From a virus: DNA of 35,538 nucleotides. The DNA lies in IMG/VR virus record IMGVR_UViG_3300012022_000003, positions 1 through 35,538 of that record; one strand, 5' to 3'. Below the pieces are notes generated by a model that made no database searches, was not told the origin of the DNA, and saw only the letters and a list, made by a program, of their open reading frames with translations. Within the stretch, counting starts at the first letter, position 1, and every line of letters begins with the position of its first letter. Position numbers and translations under genes: made by a program. Below are positions 1 to 6,163 of the stretch, one piece after another.

Positions 1-1
1 C

Positions 2-487
2 AAGTCGCGGTTCTCGGTTGAATACTCGTTCATAGAATTCGCTGCGCCTGGCCGGCTGGCAACGGTCAATCCTGAGCTGCTACGCCGCGAACAGGAAAAA
101 ATGCGTGTCACTGTTCAAAACGCAGTAGACGAGGGGCTTAAACTCCTGCGGGCCCAAATGGCCGAGCTGGTAGATCATATGATCGAGCGGCTCAGCCCTG
201 GGGCTGATGGCAAGCGCAAGGTCTTCCGCGATACCCTGACAGAGAATATCGACGAATTCCTACGGCTGTTCAATGGCAACAACCTGGCCGGCGATGCAGA
301 GCTGCAAGCGTTTGTCGATCGGGCCCGTGATCTGATGAAGGGCATTGATTCTGATGTCCTGCGGAAACAAGATACAGTGCGCGATAAAGTCCTATCGGGC
401 TTTCAAGATATCAAGGCCGGCGTCGATCAGCTCCTGGTCGAAGCGCCATCACGAGTCTTCCGCGCTGATCCCTGGGGTGACCTATGA
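2..487 (+). CDS. DUF3150-like phage protein, C-terminal part (5' truncated)
   Basis: The frame is open from the window edge to a TGA at 485-487, so the real start lies upstream; the first internal ATG is at 101. About 161 residues are visible, mostly helical and charged. The stretch FNGNNLAGDAELQAFVDRAR followed by G-x(5)-LR and a late LD/LLVE helix resembles, from memory, the C-terminal part of DUF3150-family phage proteins, which often lie beside AAA ATPase and VWA genes. No catalytic motif is visible. The next gene starts inside its last codon (ATGA overlap), suggesting an operon that begins before the window. The family assignment is recall, not a search, and the role is unknown. Confidence 0.5.
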   Translation, partial: KSRFSVEYSFIEFAAPGRLATVNPELLRREQEKMRVTVQNAVDEGLKLLRAQMAELVDHMIERLSPGADGKRKVFRDTLTENIDEFLRLFNGNNLAGDAELQAFVDRARDLMKGIDSDVLRKQDTVRDKVLSGFQDIKAGVDQLLVEAPSRVFRADPWGDL

Positions 488-834
488 AACAGGAATTTAT
501 AGATTGCGGCGGGTTGTTCGCGGTTTGGCCGACAACCGAGCAAATCCCGGATGAAATCGTCCGGGAGCTGGGCGAGGGTGAAACAAAAATCGTGGCGGCG
601 CTCGTCCTCGATAGCCCAAAGAATCAAATCCAAGCAGCTCGCGAGGTGGTCCGCTATGCTGGGGTGAAGGGCGTAAGCCTGGAACAAGCCTGGGCTGCTT
701 TCGCTGTCATTGCTATGGGACTCGATATCAACCGCCATATAGCTAACGTGGCCGAAGTCGGGCCGGCTCATATGCTCGCATATCTGCACGTCGTCCTCGA
801 TCACGCCCGGAGGTTGAAGCCATGTGGGAACTAA
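484..834 (+). CDS. hypothetical protein, 116 aa
   Basis: I do not recognise this protein. It starts with an ATG coupled to the stop of the previous gene and preceded by a GGGGTGA stretch. The sequence is a mixed alpha/beta-looking soluble protein with alanine-rich helices in the middle (EAWAAFAVIAMGL-type) and a His/Arg-rich C-terminus (VVLDHARRLK). There is no signal peptide or obvious transmembrane helix. It sits between a DUF3150-like gene and two mini-genes, and the following gene begins inside its 3' end. The tight coupling supports it being real; its function is unknown. Confidence 0.6.
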   Translation: MKQEFIDCGGLFAVWPTTEQIPDEIVRELGEGETKIVAALVLDSPKNQIQAAREVVRYAGVKGVSLEQAWAAFAVIAMGLDINRHIANVAEVGPAHMLAYLHVVLDHARRLKPCGN

Positions 835-980
835 CCCAAGCTGACCGCGAGTTGATCTTGCTCCTGATTGACTTCGCAATCGAGGAATCAGACCTGTGGG
901 CCGGCTGGGGCGAGTCCTCGCCTGATCGCCTGCTAGAACTACGGGACAAGCTCAAGTCGGAGGGCTCAGATTATGCGTGA
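822..980 (+). CDS. small hypothetical protein, 52 aa
   Basis: A short ORF beginning ATG TGG GAA overlaps the end of the previous gene by 13 bases. The product starts MWELTQADRELILLLIDFAI and is an acidic amphipathic helical protein with a WAGWGESSP turn in the middle. An AGG lies upstream of the ATG with plausible spacing. Its stop at 978-980 overlaps the start of the next mini-gene at 973. The chained overlaps are what support it; no family is recognised. Confidence 0.5.
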   Translation: MWELTQADRELILLLIDFAIEESDLWAGWGESSPDRLLELRDKLKSEGSDYA

Positions 981-1077
981 ATTAATCCATGATGTCGGGC
1001 TGCTCCTGATGGCCCTGCCTTTGATCCTGCTCGCGCTGATCTGGTTCTGGTTGTGGATTACTGACGAGCTGAAGTAA
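973..1077 (+). CDS. tiny single-pass membrane protein, 34 aa
   Basis: A short ORF starts inside the end of the 52-aa gene. Its product begins MRELIHDVGLLLMALP and is dominated by one very hydrophobic helix (about residues 9-29, leucine/isoleucine/tryptophan rich), ending in a charged DELK tail. This is a single transmembrane segment with a short cytoplasmic or periplasmic tail. Such mini-proteins are common in early phage operons; holin-like or host-takeover roles are possible, but nothing specific shows it. It is the last gene before the replication initiator. Confidence 0.5.
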   Translation: MRELIHDVGLLLMALPLILLALIWFWLWITDELK

Positions 1078-1115
1078 AAATCTGATTTTGACCTAGACAA
1101 CGGGCGCGGTGCGGG

Positions 1116-2234
1116 GTGATAAAACACCCTACAATCCGCGCCTGCTTGTTTGTGGAGGGTCTTTGTACGTTGCCGGGTGATAGCTCAAGGTCTGACGGCT
1201 GGGTCAAGCTCCATCGCCAAATAAACAACTGCGCTGCACTCGAAGGCCCAGCTTGCAAAAAGTGGGCTTGGGCTGACCTGATCCTGTTAGCCGCTCATGA
1301 GCCTGGGTCGGTCGTCGCCTATCGCGGGGATTATCCTCCCCTGCAAGTAAACCTCCTCCGGGGTGAGTTCTGCTTGGGTCGTCGCCAGCTCGCTCGTAGG
1401 TGGCAGTGGGACAAATACCAAGTCCAACGGTTCATTACCACGCTAATACACGAGGGCATGTTAGCTCGTCGCCAGGTTGCCGGCGTGCCAGTATGCTCAC
1501 AAGCGGATTTGTTTGACAGCCTACTGACAGGCAATAACGGGTCGGAAATTGCTCCCTACCTCTGCTCCCCCCCTCTTTTTGTCTATTCCATTGTGAAATA
1601 TGATATTTACCAGGGTAAACAACTTGACTCCGCTCCCTACCTTCGCTCCCACTATACAAGAAGTATCACTACCAATAGTTCTATTATAAGCACCAAAAGA
1701 ACTAAGAACAACTTGGAGTTATCTACTAGCGAAGCTATAAGTAATCGGGCCCGCGAGGTTGCTATAACTCCGCTCCCAGGTGATCGAGGTGCTCAAGGTC
1801 TGCCTGGTGCTCAAGTCCTCCGCGAGCTCGGCGAACTTTGGAATTCTCTACCCGGCCTAATACATCATGGCCGGCCAGCTCTACGTGCCTTTGACCGCAA
1901 ACTTTCCAAGGCCGTCCTCACCTTCGGGCCCGATCTCCTCCGCCTCGCGTTCGAGCGATATAGCAGGTGGCGGGTCAACGCCCAAGGCCGCTATCGTGCC
2001 GCCTACAATTGGACTCTGGGCGAGTTTGTGAGCCGGTCGGAGGGCTCGCATGTGGCTCGGCTATCGAGCGAGAGCTGGGAAGCCGGCTGCTTACCGTTTG
2101 GCAACGAGACCCAGGAGCAAGCTAACGTGAGATCGGCTCAAGCTCGGGCTGCTTCTGCTTCGAGTGGATCAGCCGGCCAGGGTGACAAGCTCGGCCAGGG
2201 CGAGATGCCTGCCTGGTTGCGCTGGGGGTCGTGA
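1116..2234 (+). CDS. DnaD/O-like phage replication initiator (helix-turn-helix)
   Basis: The 372-aa product has an N-terminal winged-helix-type module: after residue 27 it reads GWVKLHRQI, then a W-(A/x)-DL-(I/L)-LLAAHEPGS segment, a GEFCLGRRQLARRWQ helix and a recognition-like helix with RFITTLIHEGML. This is the pattern of phage replisome organisers and replication protein O/DnaD-like initiators. The C-terminal part (LRLAFERYSRWR, YNWTLGEFVSR) looks like the second DnaD-like or helicase-interaction region. The middle is low-complexity and Ser/Thr rich. The start is uncertain: the longest frame uses GTG at 1116, but a GGAGGG at 1154-1159 points to TTG at 1170, which would drop 18 residues that lie outside the domain. 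Expected role: origin binding and helicase recruitment. Confidence 0.65.
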   Translation: MIKHPTIRACLFVEGLCTLPGDSSRSDGWVKLHRQINNCAALEGPACKKWAWADLILLAAHEPGSVVAYRGDYPPLQVNLLRGEFCLGRRQLARRWQWDKYQVQRFITTLIHEGMLARRQVAGVPVCSQADLFDSLLTGNNGSEIAPYLCSPPLFVYSIVKYDIYQGKQLDSAPYLRSHYTRSITTNSSIISTKRTKNNLELSTSEAISNRAREVAITPLPGDRGAQGLPGAQVLRELGELWNSLPGLIHHGRPALRAFDRKLSKAVLTFGPDLLRLAFERYSRWRVNAQGRYRAAYNWTLGEFVSRSEGSHVARLSSESWEAGCLPFGNETQEQANVRSAQARAASASSGSAGQGDKLGQGEMPAWLRWGS

Positions 2235-2488
2235 GCTGGTCGAGGTCGTGGAGCTGGGCTTTCAAGGTCAAGGCCGGCGTTGATCGAGCTGACCTGTGCT
2301 CGCGCTGGGCTGCTTCTGTGCGCTGGCTAGTTCGCTTGGGAGATCGGCGCTTGGCGCTCAAGTTGGACGCGATGCCGGCAGGCGCGATGCCCGGAGATCA
2401 GCCCGGGGCGCGGGGTGCCGGGGTTCGGGCGCAGTTCCATCGGGCGGCGGTCGCGGGGGCTACTCGGCAGCGCAAACCATGCGCTAGT

Positions 2489-2519
2489 TTCCGCAGAAGG
2501 GACTCTCTGGAATTTTTTT
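2489..2519 (+). terminator. putative intrinsic terminator
   Basis: The left arm TTCCGCAGA (2489-2497) pairs with TCTCTGGAA (2504-2512), with one G-U pair and one C-C mismatch, across a six-base loop, and is followed directly by seven T (2513-2519). The stem is imperfect, so strength is uncertain. Its place after the replication gene and immediately before a promoter fits termination of the first operon. Confidence 0.45.
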
Positions 2520-2520
2520 C

Positions 2521-2548
2521 TTGACATTTCCACGAACGGGCCTAAAGT
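2521..2548 (+). promoter_or_regulatory. sigma70-like promoter for the RHH gene unit
   Basis: A perfect TTGACA (2521-2526) is followed after 16 bases by TAAAGT (2543-2548), a four-of-six match to TATAAT. Transcription would start about 30 bases before the AGGAG and ATG of the first RHH gene at 2588. Because three RHH proteins are encoded directly downstream, autoregulation at this site is likely, but I see no convincing operator repeats. Confidence 0.55.
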
Positions 2549-2587
2549 CAGTGAGACATAAAAACAGCAATTCATATAGGAGCATAA

Positions 2588-2770
2588 ATGGCAGAGGAAC
2601 CGGATGTGCCGCCTACTCGGGAGAGGCTGACGATAGAGCTGGAGCCTGGGCAGCGGCGGGATTTGAAGTTACTGGCAGCGGCGGAGGGGCTAACTATGCG
2701 GCAACTGGCACGGGAGGCGATAGCGAGGCTTTTGACTGAGCGGAAGAAGGAACGGAGGCGGAAATTATGA
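2588..2770 (+). CDS. ribbon-helix-helix DNA-binding protein, 60 aa
   Basis: The ATG follows AGGAG by six bases. After an acidic/proline leader, residues 13-52 carry the Arc/CopG-type pattern: a short beta strand with alternating residues (RLTIEL), then helix A (RRDLKLLAAAEGL), the turn, and helix B (MRQLAREAIARLLTE). It ends in a very basic KKERRRK tail that could contact DNA backbone. Size and layout match small phage RHH repressors, which act as dimers inserting a beta ribbon in the major groove. It is the first gene behind the 2521 promoter and its stop overlaps the ATG of a second RHH gene. The target is unknown; self-regulation is an inference. Confidence 0.75.
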   Translation: MAEEPDVPPTRERLTIELEPGQRRDLKLLAAAEGLTMRQLAREAIARLLTERKKERRRKL

Positions 2771-2931
2771 GTGGGGAGAATCGGAAGAAGAAGAAGGCGA
2801 CGATGATAGCGACGTTTCGGGTACCAGTGGAGGTATTGGAGAAGTTGCGGGCTGAGACGGCGGAGACTAAAGAGAGTTTGAAATTGATCGTTAGGAAGGC
2901 GCTGGAGGGGTATATCAATGAATCGAAGTGA
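2767..2931 (+). CDS. second ribbon-helix-helix protein, 54 aa
   Basis: The ATG overlaps the previous TGA (ATGA) and follows GGAGG by about eight bases. After a lysine-rich start (NRKKKKATM) the product shows a beta strand IATFRVP, then helix A VEVLEKLRAETA, a turn at ETKES and helix B LKLIVRKALEGYI. This is a compact RHH fold of the CopG/MetJ type with nothing added. It differs strongly in sequence from the RHH genes on either side, so it is not a fresh duplication. Coupled translation with both neighbours suggests the three regulators are made together. Confidence 0.7.
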   Translation: MSGENRKKKKATMIATFRVPVEVLEKLRAETAETKESLKLIVRKALEGYINESK

Positions 2932-3451
2932 AGGAAAAGAAGACCTGGCTAATTTCTCAGTAACAGTGGATCGGGATATACATGATTTAGCAGTCAAGGC
3001 GGCGGAGGAGCGAGGGGTATCGTATCGGCATTTAGCGTTGAATGCACTGGAGAAGTATTACGGCTTACCGGAGAGCGAGTTTAAGGGGATCAGGGCGTAT
3101 AAGGCTAATAACAAGAAGACTCAGGTAATCAAGCAGCCTGACCATCGGGTAGCAGGGAAGATATCGGCATTGAACAAGCAGGTAGCTGAGCTTGAGAATA
3201 AACTTGAGTATCAGCGAAGTGAGAAGACTAGGTACGAGAAGATGGTAAAGGATTTGACTACGGAGATCGAGAAGCAAGACCGGACGTTAGCGTCCCAGGC
3301 GAAGGATATTCAGTATTGGAGTAGTCAGAGCAGGAGCTGCGAGGCGGAAATTAATAACATGAAGTGCCAGAAGTTTCATCTTCAGGGAAGTATTGAAGCA
3401 CTGAACATGATGATTAATAAATTGCTGAATTCCAGAGGGTCTGAGCATTGA
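2918..3451 (+). CDS. RHH protein fused to a long coiled coil, 177 aa
   Basis: The start overlaps the preceding gene by 14 bases, with GGAGGGG seven bases upstream of the ATG. Residues 12-50 look like a third RHH module: strand NFSVTVD, helix A RDIHDLAVKAAEERG, helix B YRHLALNALEKYYG. From about residue 75 to 170 there is a long charged heptad-like region (ISALNKQVAELENKLEYQ and following) that should form a coiled coil. RHH proteins normally carry short oligomerisation tails, so a coiled coil of nearly 100 residues is unusual and may form higher-order DNA-bridging or partition-like assemblies. ParG/segregation and transcriptional roles are both possible; function is not shown. Confidence 0.6.
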   Translation: MNRSEGKEDLANFSVTVDRDIHDLAVKAAEERGVSYRHLALNALEKYYGLPESEFKGIRAYKANNKKTQVIKQPDHRVAGKISALNKQVAELENKLEYQRSEKTRYEKMVKDLTTEIEKQDRTLASQAKDIQYWSSQSRSCEAEINNMKCQKFHLQGSIEALNMMINKLLNSRGSEH

Positions 3452-3738
3452 ATACCGGGAACAGTGATGATGCTGATTTAAGTCGTGATGAAGCACGAGC
3501 GGAGATGATAGCTGAGTTAATCATATTAATCACCGAGCGTGACAATATCCGGGCGCTGGGGCATGAATTAGCTGCCAAGAAAGAGCGTCTGGATGAATTA
3601 ATACTCTCTGATTCGACACTTGAGCTGGCTCATCTTGTTAATTATGTGAAATCAATGGCGGCTTTGAGTGATTACAGGGTGCAATACGATGTTTATACCG
3701 ATCGGGTGCAGCGTCTGATGGAGAAATTAAAGCCATGA
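3448..3738 (+). CDS. small coiled-coil protein, 96 aa
   Basis: The frame starts with TTG at 3448, overlapping the previous TGA, and a GAGGG lies upstream. The product is acidic and almost entirely helical, with a leucine-rich segment (MIAELIILITERDNIRALGH), a second helix AAKKERLDELIL and a final YTDRVQRLMEKL helix. No enzyme motif is seen. Its position directly behind the RHH-coiled-coil gene suggests a partner of that protein or of the replication proteins. The rare TTG start makes the exact N-terminus uncertain. Confidence 0.6.
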   Translation: MNTGNSDDADLSRDEARAEMIAELIILITERDNIRALGHELAAKKERLDELILSDSTLELAHLVNYVKSMAALSDYRVQYDVYTDRVQRLMEKLKP

Positions 3739-4457
3739 CTCTAATTCTGGACCAGTGGATTCGGGCTGTAGCGGCTCGGCTGGGCAAGAAATTATCCGAT
3801 GCCCAGGTCGAGATGTACGTGGAGGAAATGGAGCCCTGGGGGCTTTCGAGCGACGAATTAACCAGGCTTGAGCGCGTTGTGAGACGCCGATCGGAAGGGC
3901 AATGGCCGAATCTGGCGCAGCTTTCGGATTATGCCAAGCGGGTAACGAAGCGGCCTGAGACTGAACCGGTATTTCGCTTCAAGACCGACGAGAAAGGCCG
4001 GCGCTGGGCCAGGCCATCCCGCTATCGCAAAAACGTATTGCCGGACGACGAAACGCTCGTGCAGTGGGCAAAAGACCAGGCGAGCCCGGAAGAAGCCGAA
4101 AGAGCCTGGAATGCCGGTTTTTTCAGCTTCGCAGGGCATATGCCCGACAAGAAAGCCGAAATAGCGCGGTCTTTCCCCGAGGAAACCCGCGAGAATCCCG
4201 AAAAACCGGGCGTCCTGGCGCGAGTGCAGGTCGTCGTTGACCTCACGCCTGAAAAAAAATACTTGACTGCCGGAAATGGCTTGGTCAAGAATGCGCCCCA
4301 TGAGCCCCGTGAGCCCATTTCAGACTACGACGATTCAATCCCCGCCTACGCCCCGGATGCCGATGATTTCAGCTTCGGAGACGACGATTCCGATGCTTCC
4401 GACGACGACTCACACGACAATGCCGCCCCCGCAAAGTCTCCCTTTGACGATCTCTAG
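3735..4457 (+). CDS. helicase-loader-like early protein with acidic C-terminal tail
   Basis: The 240-aa product has an N-terminal helical domain (residues 1-70) with the pattern W-x(3)-L, a short LSDAQVEMYVEEM helix, an R-rich helix and GQWPNLAQLSDYA. This recalls the small helical domain of phage helicase loaders/inhibitors of the G39P type, in which a 'fP-xx-ei' motif ends the domain. The middle contains several Trp and Arg residues. The last 35 residues are strongly acidic (DDFSFGDDDSDASDDDS) and end KSPFDDL, which resembles the acidic tip of single-strand binding proteins that recruits replication partners. It overlaps the upstream gene by four bases. The loader role is a guess from size, domain style and position. 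Confidence 0.4.
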   Translation: MTLILDQWIRAVAARLGKKLSDAQVEMYVEEMEPWGLSSDELTRLERVVRRRSEGQWPNLAQLSDYAKRVTKRPETEPVFRFKTDEKGRRWARPSRYRKNVLPDDETLVQWAKDQASPEEAERAWNAGFFSFAGHMPDKKAEIARSFPEETRENPEKPGVLARVQVVVDLTPEKKYLTAGNGLVKNAPHEPREPISDYDDSIPAYAPDADDFSFGDDDSDASDDDSHDNAAPAKSPFDDL

Positions 4458-4617
4458 CAGCAATTTCGTGTGCGAGCCCTGCCATGCGAAATTTCTCACC
4501 CAGGATCGTAAAAACGAGCATGATCGTGAGGTGCATCGCAAATCACGAGGCAGGGCTTTCGGACGACGGCGCTTCAAAGAATTTGGTTTTGGAACAGGTG
4601 ACAAATTGGAGATTTAG
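4444..4617 (+). CDS. small C2H2 zinc-finger protein
   Basis: A frame shifted +1 relative to the preceding gene encodes CEPC-x12-H-x4-H with a conserved-type phenylalanine (CHAKF), a classical C2H2 zinc finger, followed by a basic RKSRGRAFGRRRFK stretch. The frame is open back to 4276, but the part before 4444 only mirrors the acidic tail of the neighbouring gene and is Thr/Pro/Met rich. The start is therefore unresolved: TTG at 4444 gives a tidy 57-residue protein, but no ribosome-binding site is clear. Ribosomal frameshifting from the upstream gene is an alternative but no slippery site is evident. A DNA/RNA-binding role is likely. It is the last gene before the terminator. Confidence 0.55.
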   Translation: MTISSSNFVCEPCHAKFLTQDRKNEHDREVHRKSRGRAFGRRRFKEFGFGTGDKLEI

Positions 4618-4658
4618 AACGAACGTAGAGCAAACTAAAACAAGCAATAATTCGATCT

Positions 4659-4698
4659 AGCCGCAAGGGATATATAAAAACTCTGCGGCTTTTTTTTT
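4659..4698 (+). terminator. intrinsic terminator closing the early regulatory unit
   Basis: AGCCGCA (4659-4665) pairs perfectly with TGCGGCT (4684-4690) across an 18-base AT-rich loop, and the right arm runs into nine T (4690-4698). This is a good rho-independent terminator. It lies 41 bases after the zinc-finger ORF and just upstream of the packaging genes, so the RHH unit would be transcribed separately from the virion module. Confidence 0.8.
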
Positions 4699-4722
4699 GC
4701 TTATGCAGGCTAATATATCAAG

Positions 4723-5355
4723 ATGAATCCTGATGCCTTTGATTTGTTGTTAGTCAATCAAAAACCGGATCGCAGTCGCATTGATAAAGACCTGGTATTA
4801 AACCCGGAAGTCGCAAGACTATTCACACTCGGATATTCAGCCAGGTATATAGCAAGTGTTTTAGGAATTCCGATCACGACGCTTAATAACTACCGATATT
4901 CAGCTCCAATGAAAGTTCTGATGGAGCGTGAAGTCAGAAGAATATTAAGACATCTGCCGAGCCGTGATCTGAAAAGAGTACCTTATGACAAGTTAATCAC
5001 TTCGGCTGGAATAGTAATCAGCAAACTAAACGAGATCGAAAATGCCCAGGTCGATGAGAAACAGATCGCTAGTACGGAGCTTATCCAGAATATCTCCATT
5101 GCGATTTTCGGAGCGTCAAGCATTGCTGGAAGCGCAAGCCCTGGTGGACAAGATCGAGTCGTTAACAGCGGAGAAGCGGCAGGAATACTTAGAGAGCTTG
5201 AGCCCGCAGCAGCAGATATATTTCAAGCGGACGTTCTGGGGAGTGAAGCGGGAAGCGTGCGTGAACAGTCTGGAATTCTTCGCCAAGTACGTGAGGACGA
5301 GGGACGAACACCAGTCGGGGAAACTCTCGATCCGGGCGTTTCCGACAAGAGTTGA
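4723..5355 (+). CDS. putative terminase small subunit
   Basis: The product (up to 210 aa) has a helix-turn-helix at about residues 32-60 (ARLFTLGYSARYIASVLGIP then TTLNNYR), as in DNA-recognition domains of small terminase subunits, followed by helices that could oligomerise. It lies directly upstream of the large-subunit ATPase gene, the normal place for this role. There is no clear Shine-Dalgarno before the ATG. The last part (from about residue 107) is read in a different frame across the start of the next gene, and its Gly/Ser/Glu composition looks like a shadow; how much of this tail is made is uncertain. It would bind phage DNA and present it to the large subunit. Confidence 0.6.
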   Translation: MNPDAFDLLLVNQKPDRSRIDKDLVLNPEVARLFTLGYSARYIASVLGIPITTLNNYRYSAPMKVLMEREVRRILRHLPSRDLKRVPYDKLITSAGIVISKLNEIENAQVDEKQIASTELIQNISIAIFGASSIAGSASPGGQDRVVNSGEAAGILRELEPAAADIFQADVLGSEAGSVREQSGILRQVREDEGRTPVGETLDPGVSDKS

Positions 5356-5869
5356 GAAGCCTTATGTCTGGGCCTATCTGGATATGCTCCAAGAAGAAAA
5401 TCTGGTCGCAGTCGAGAAATCGCGCCAGCTCATGTTCACCTGGGCGACTTGTTTATATTTATATTGGCGGGCGAAGTACGTCGAGAATAGATTAATATTT
5501 ATCCAATCCAAGAAAGAAGAAGACGCGGCCAATCTTGTCTTCAACAAAGAGCCGTTCGGTGCGCGGATAGCTTTCATGGAGTATTCGCTGCCCGATGAAT
5601 TAAAGACTATCGACTGGAACCGTAATGCGTCCTACGGTCAGCTTGTATTCCCTGATACTTATTCTAAGATTTGGGGCGTCCCGGAAGGCGGAGATATCAT
5701 ACGCAGCTACGTCGCCAGTATTGTGTTCTCCGACGAGTTCGCTTTCCAGCCTGAAGCGGAAAGTGCTTATAAGGCACTTCGTCCGACGATTTCGGGCGGC
5801 GGGCAATTTATTGCGGTTTCGACGGCTCGTGCTGGTGCGTTCATGCGAAGACTCATAAGCCAGATATGA
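5042..5869 (+). CDS. terL: terminase large subunit, N-terminal ATPase part (split gene)
   Basis: The 275-aa product contains the packaging-motor ATPase core. A deviant Walker A lies at residues 122-134 (VAVEKSRQLMFTW, with the lysine before SRQ as in many phage terminases). Walker B lies at 225-232 (ASIVFSDE, catalytic Asp231/Glu232), and motif III at 256-262 (FIAVSTA). The protein then stops after MRRLISQI, exactly where a full-length subunit would continue into the nuclease domain, which is instead encoded at 6400-7398. ATG at 5042 gives the longest form; TTG at 5123, eleven bases after GGAG, is a credible alternative that still includes the whole domain. It overlaps the small-subunit frame. 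It may be a working separate motor subunit or an inactivated gene. Confidence 0.85.
   Translation: MPRSMRNRSLVRSLSRISPLRFSERQALLEAQALVDKIESLTAEKRQEYLESLSPQQQIYFKRTFWGVKREACVNSLEFFAKYVRTRDEHQSGKLSIRAFPTRVEKPYVWAYLDMLQEENLVAVEKSRQLMFTWATCLYLYWRAKYVENRLIFIQSKKEEDAANLVFNKEPFGARIAFMEYSLPDELKTIDWNRNASYGQLVFPDTYSKIWGVPEGGDIIRSYVASIVFSDEFAFQPEAESAYKALRPTISGGGQFIAVSTARAGAFMRRLISQI
5849..5869 (+). repeat. direct repeat copy 1 at the terminase break
   Basis: The 15 bases AGACTCATAAGCCAG (5849-5863), followed after one differing base by TATGA, recur at 6143-6163. This copy encodes the last residues of the truncated ATPase ORF and its stop. It marks the left edge of the inserted 92-aa gene. Confidence 0.85.
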
Positions 5870-5873
5870 CAGC

Positions 5874-6152
5874 ATGAGAAAGTCTACCCGCATCGGAAAA
5901 CAATGGCAGCGTTACCGTGAATTGATGGGAATAGATCCCGACAGCAAAGCTGCCAAACTTGATTTCTATTATGGCGCAGTTGTCGGTTTCACGACCTTTC
6001 ACCGGGTCATGGCTAACAAGAAATTAACCGTTGAGAAAAAAGCCTCAGTCCTGAATTCAATCCGCGCTGAGCTGGGAAGGCATCGTGATTGGGTGCAAAC
6101 ACTGATTAATTTGAAAGCGGAAAAAAATGAAAGGCGTTACGGAGACTCATAA
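5874..6152 (+). CDS. hypothetical basic protein inserted in the terminase locus, 92 aa
   Basis: I do not recognise this protein. It begins MRKSTRIGKQWQRYRELMG, is basic and mostly helical, with a central FYYGAVVGFTTFHRVM segment and a C-terminal charged region ending RRYGDS. There is no clear ribosome-binding site before its ATG. Its stop codon lies inside the second copy of the direct repeat, and its start is five bases after the first copy, so repeat plus gene form one unit of 294 bases. It is not a homing endonuclease by any motif I can see. It separates the two halves of the large terminase together with the following zinc-ribbon gene. Confidence 0.65.
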   Translation: MRKSTRIGKQWQRYRELMGIDPDSKAAKLDFYYGAVVGFTTFHRVMANKKLTVEKKASVLNSIRAELGRHRDWVQTLINLKAEKNERRYGDS

Positions 6153-6163
6153 GCCAGCTATGA
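6143..6163 (+). repeat. direct repeat copy 2
   Basis: AGACTCATAAGCCAG (6143-6157) plus TATGA (6159-6163) matches 20 of 21 bases of 5849-5869, offset by 294 bases. Here it holds the stop codon of the 92-aa gene and the ATG of the zinc-ribbon protein (6160). Confidence 0.85.

Larger units (their letters stand above)
2235..2587 (+). other. gene-poor intergenic region carrying terminator and promoter
   Basis: This stretch separates the replication initiator from the RHH gene unit. The first 250 bases are very GC-rich. They hold open frames in two phases, including a GTG-started 97-codon frame (2231-2524) whose translation is Arg/Ala/Ser rich and low complexity. The 3' end of that frame runs through the hairpin and T-run at 2489-2519, which argues against it being a gene. 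Nothing else is recognised apart from the terminator and promoter listed separately. Confidence 0.5.

Noticed and set aside
2231-2524. GTG-started 97-codon ORF after the replication gene
   Set aside because: Low-complexity Arg/Ala/Ser translation, high-GC stretch open in more than one frame, and its end overlaps a hairpin with a T-run.
4438-4457. Programmed +1 frameshift site joining the loader-like gene to the zinc finger
   Set aside because: No recognised slippery sequence or stimulatory structure; kept only as an alternative to a separate start.
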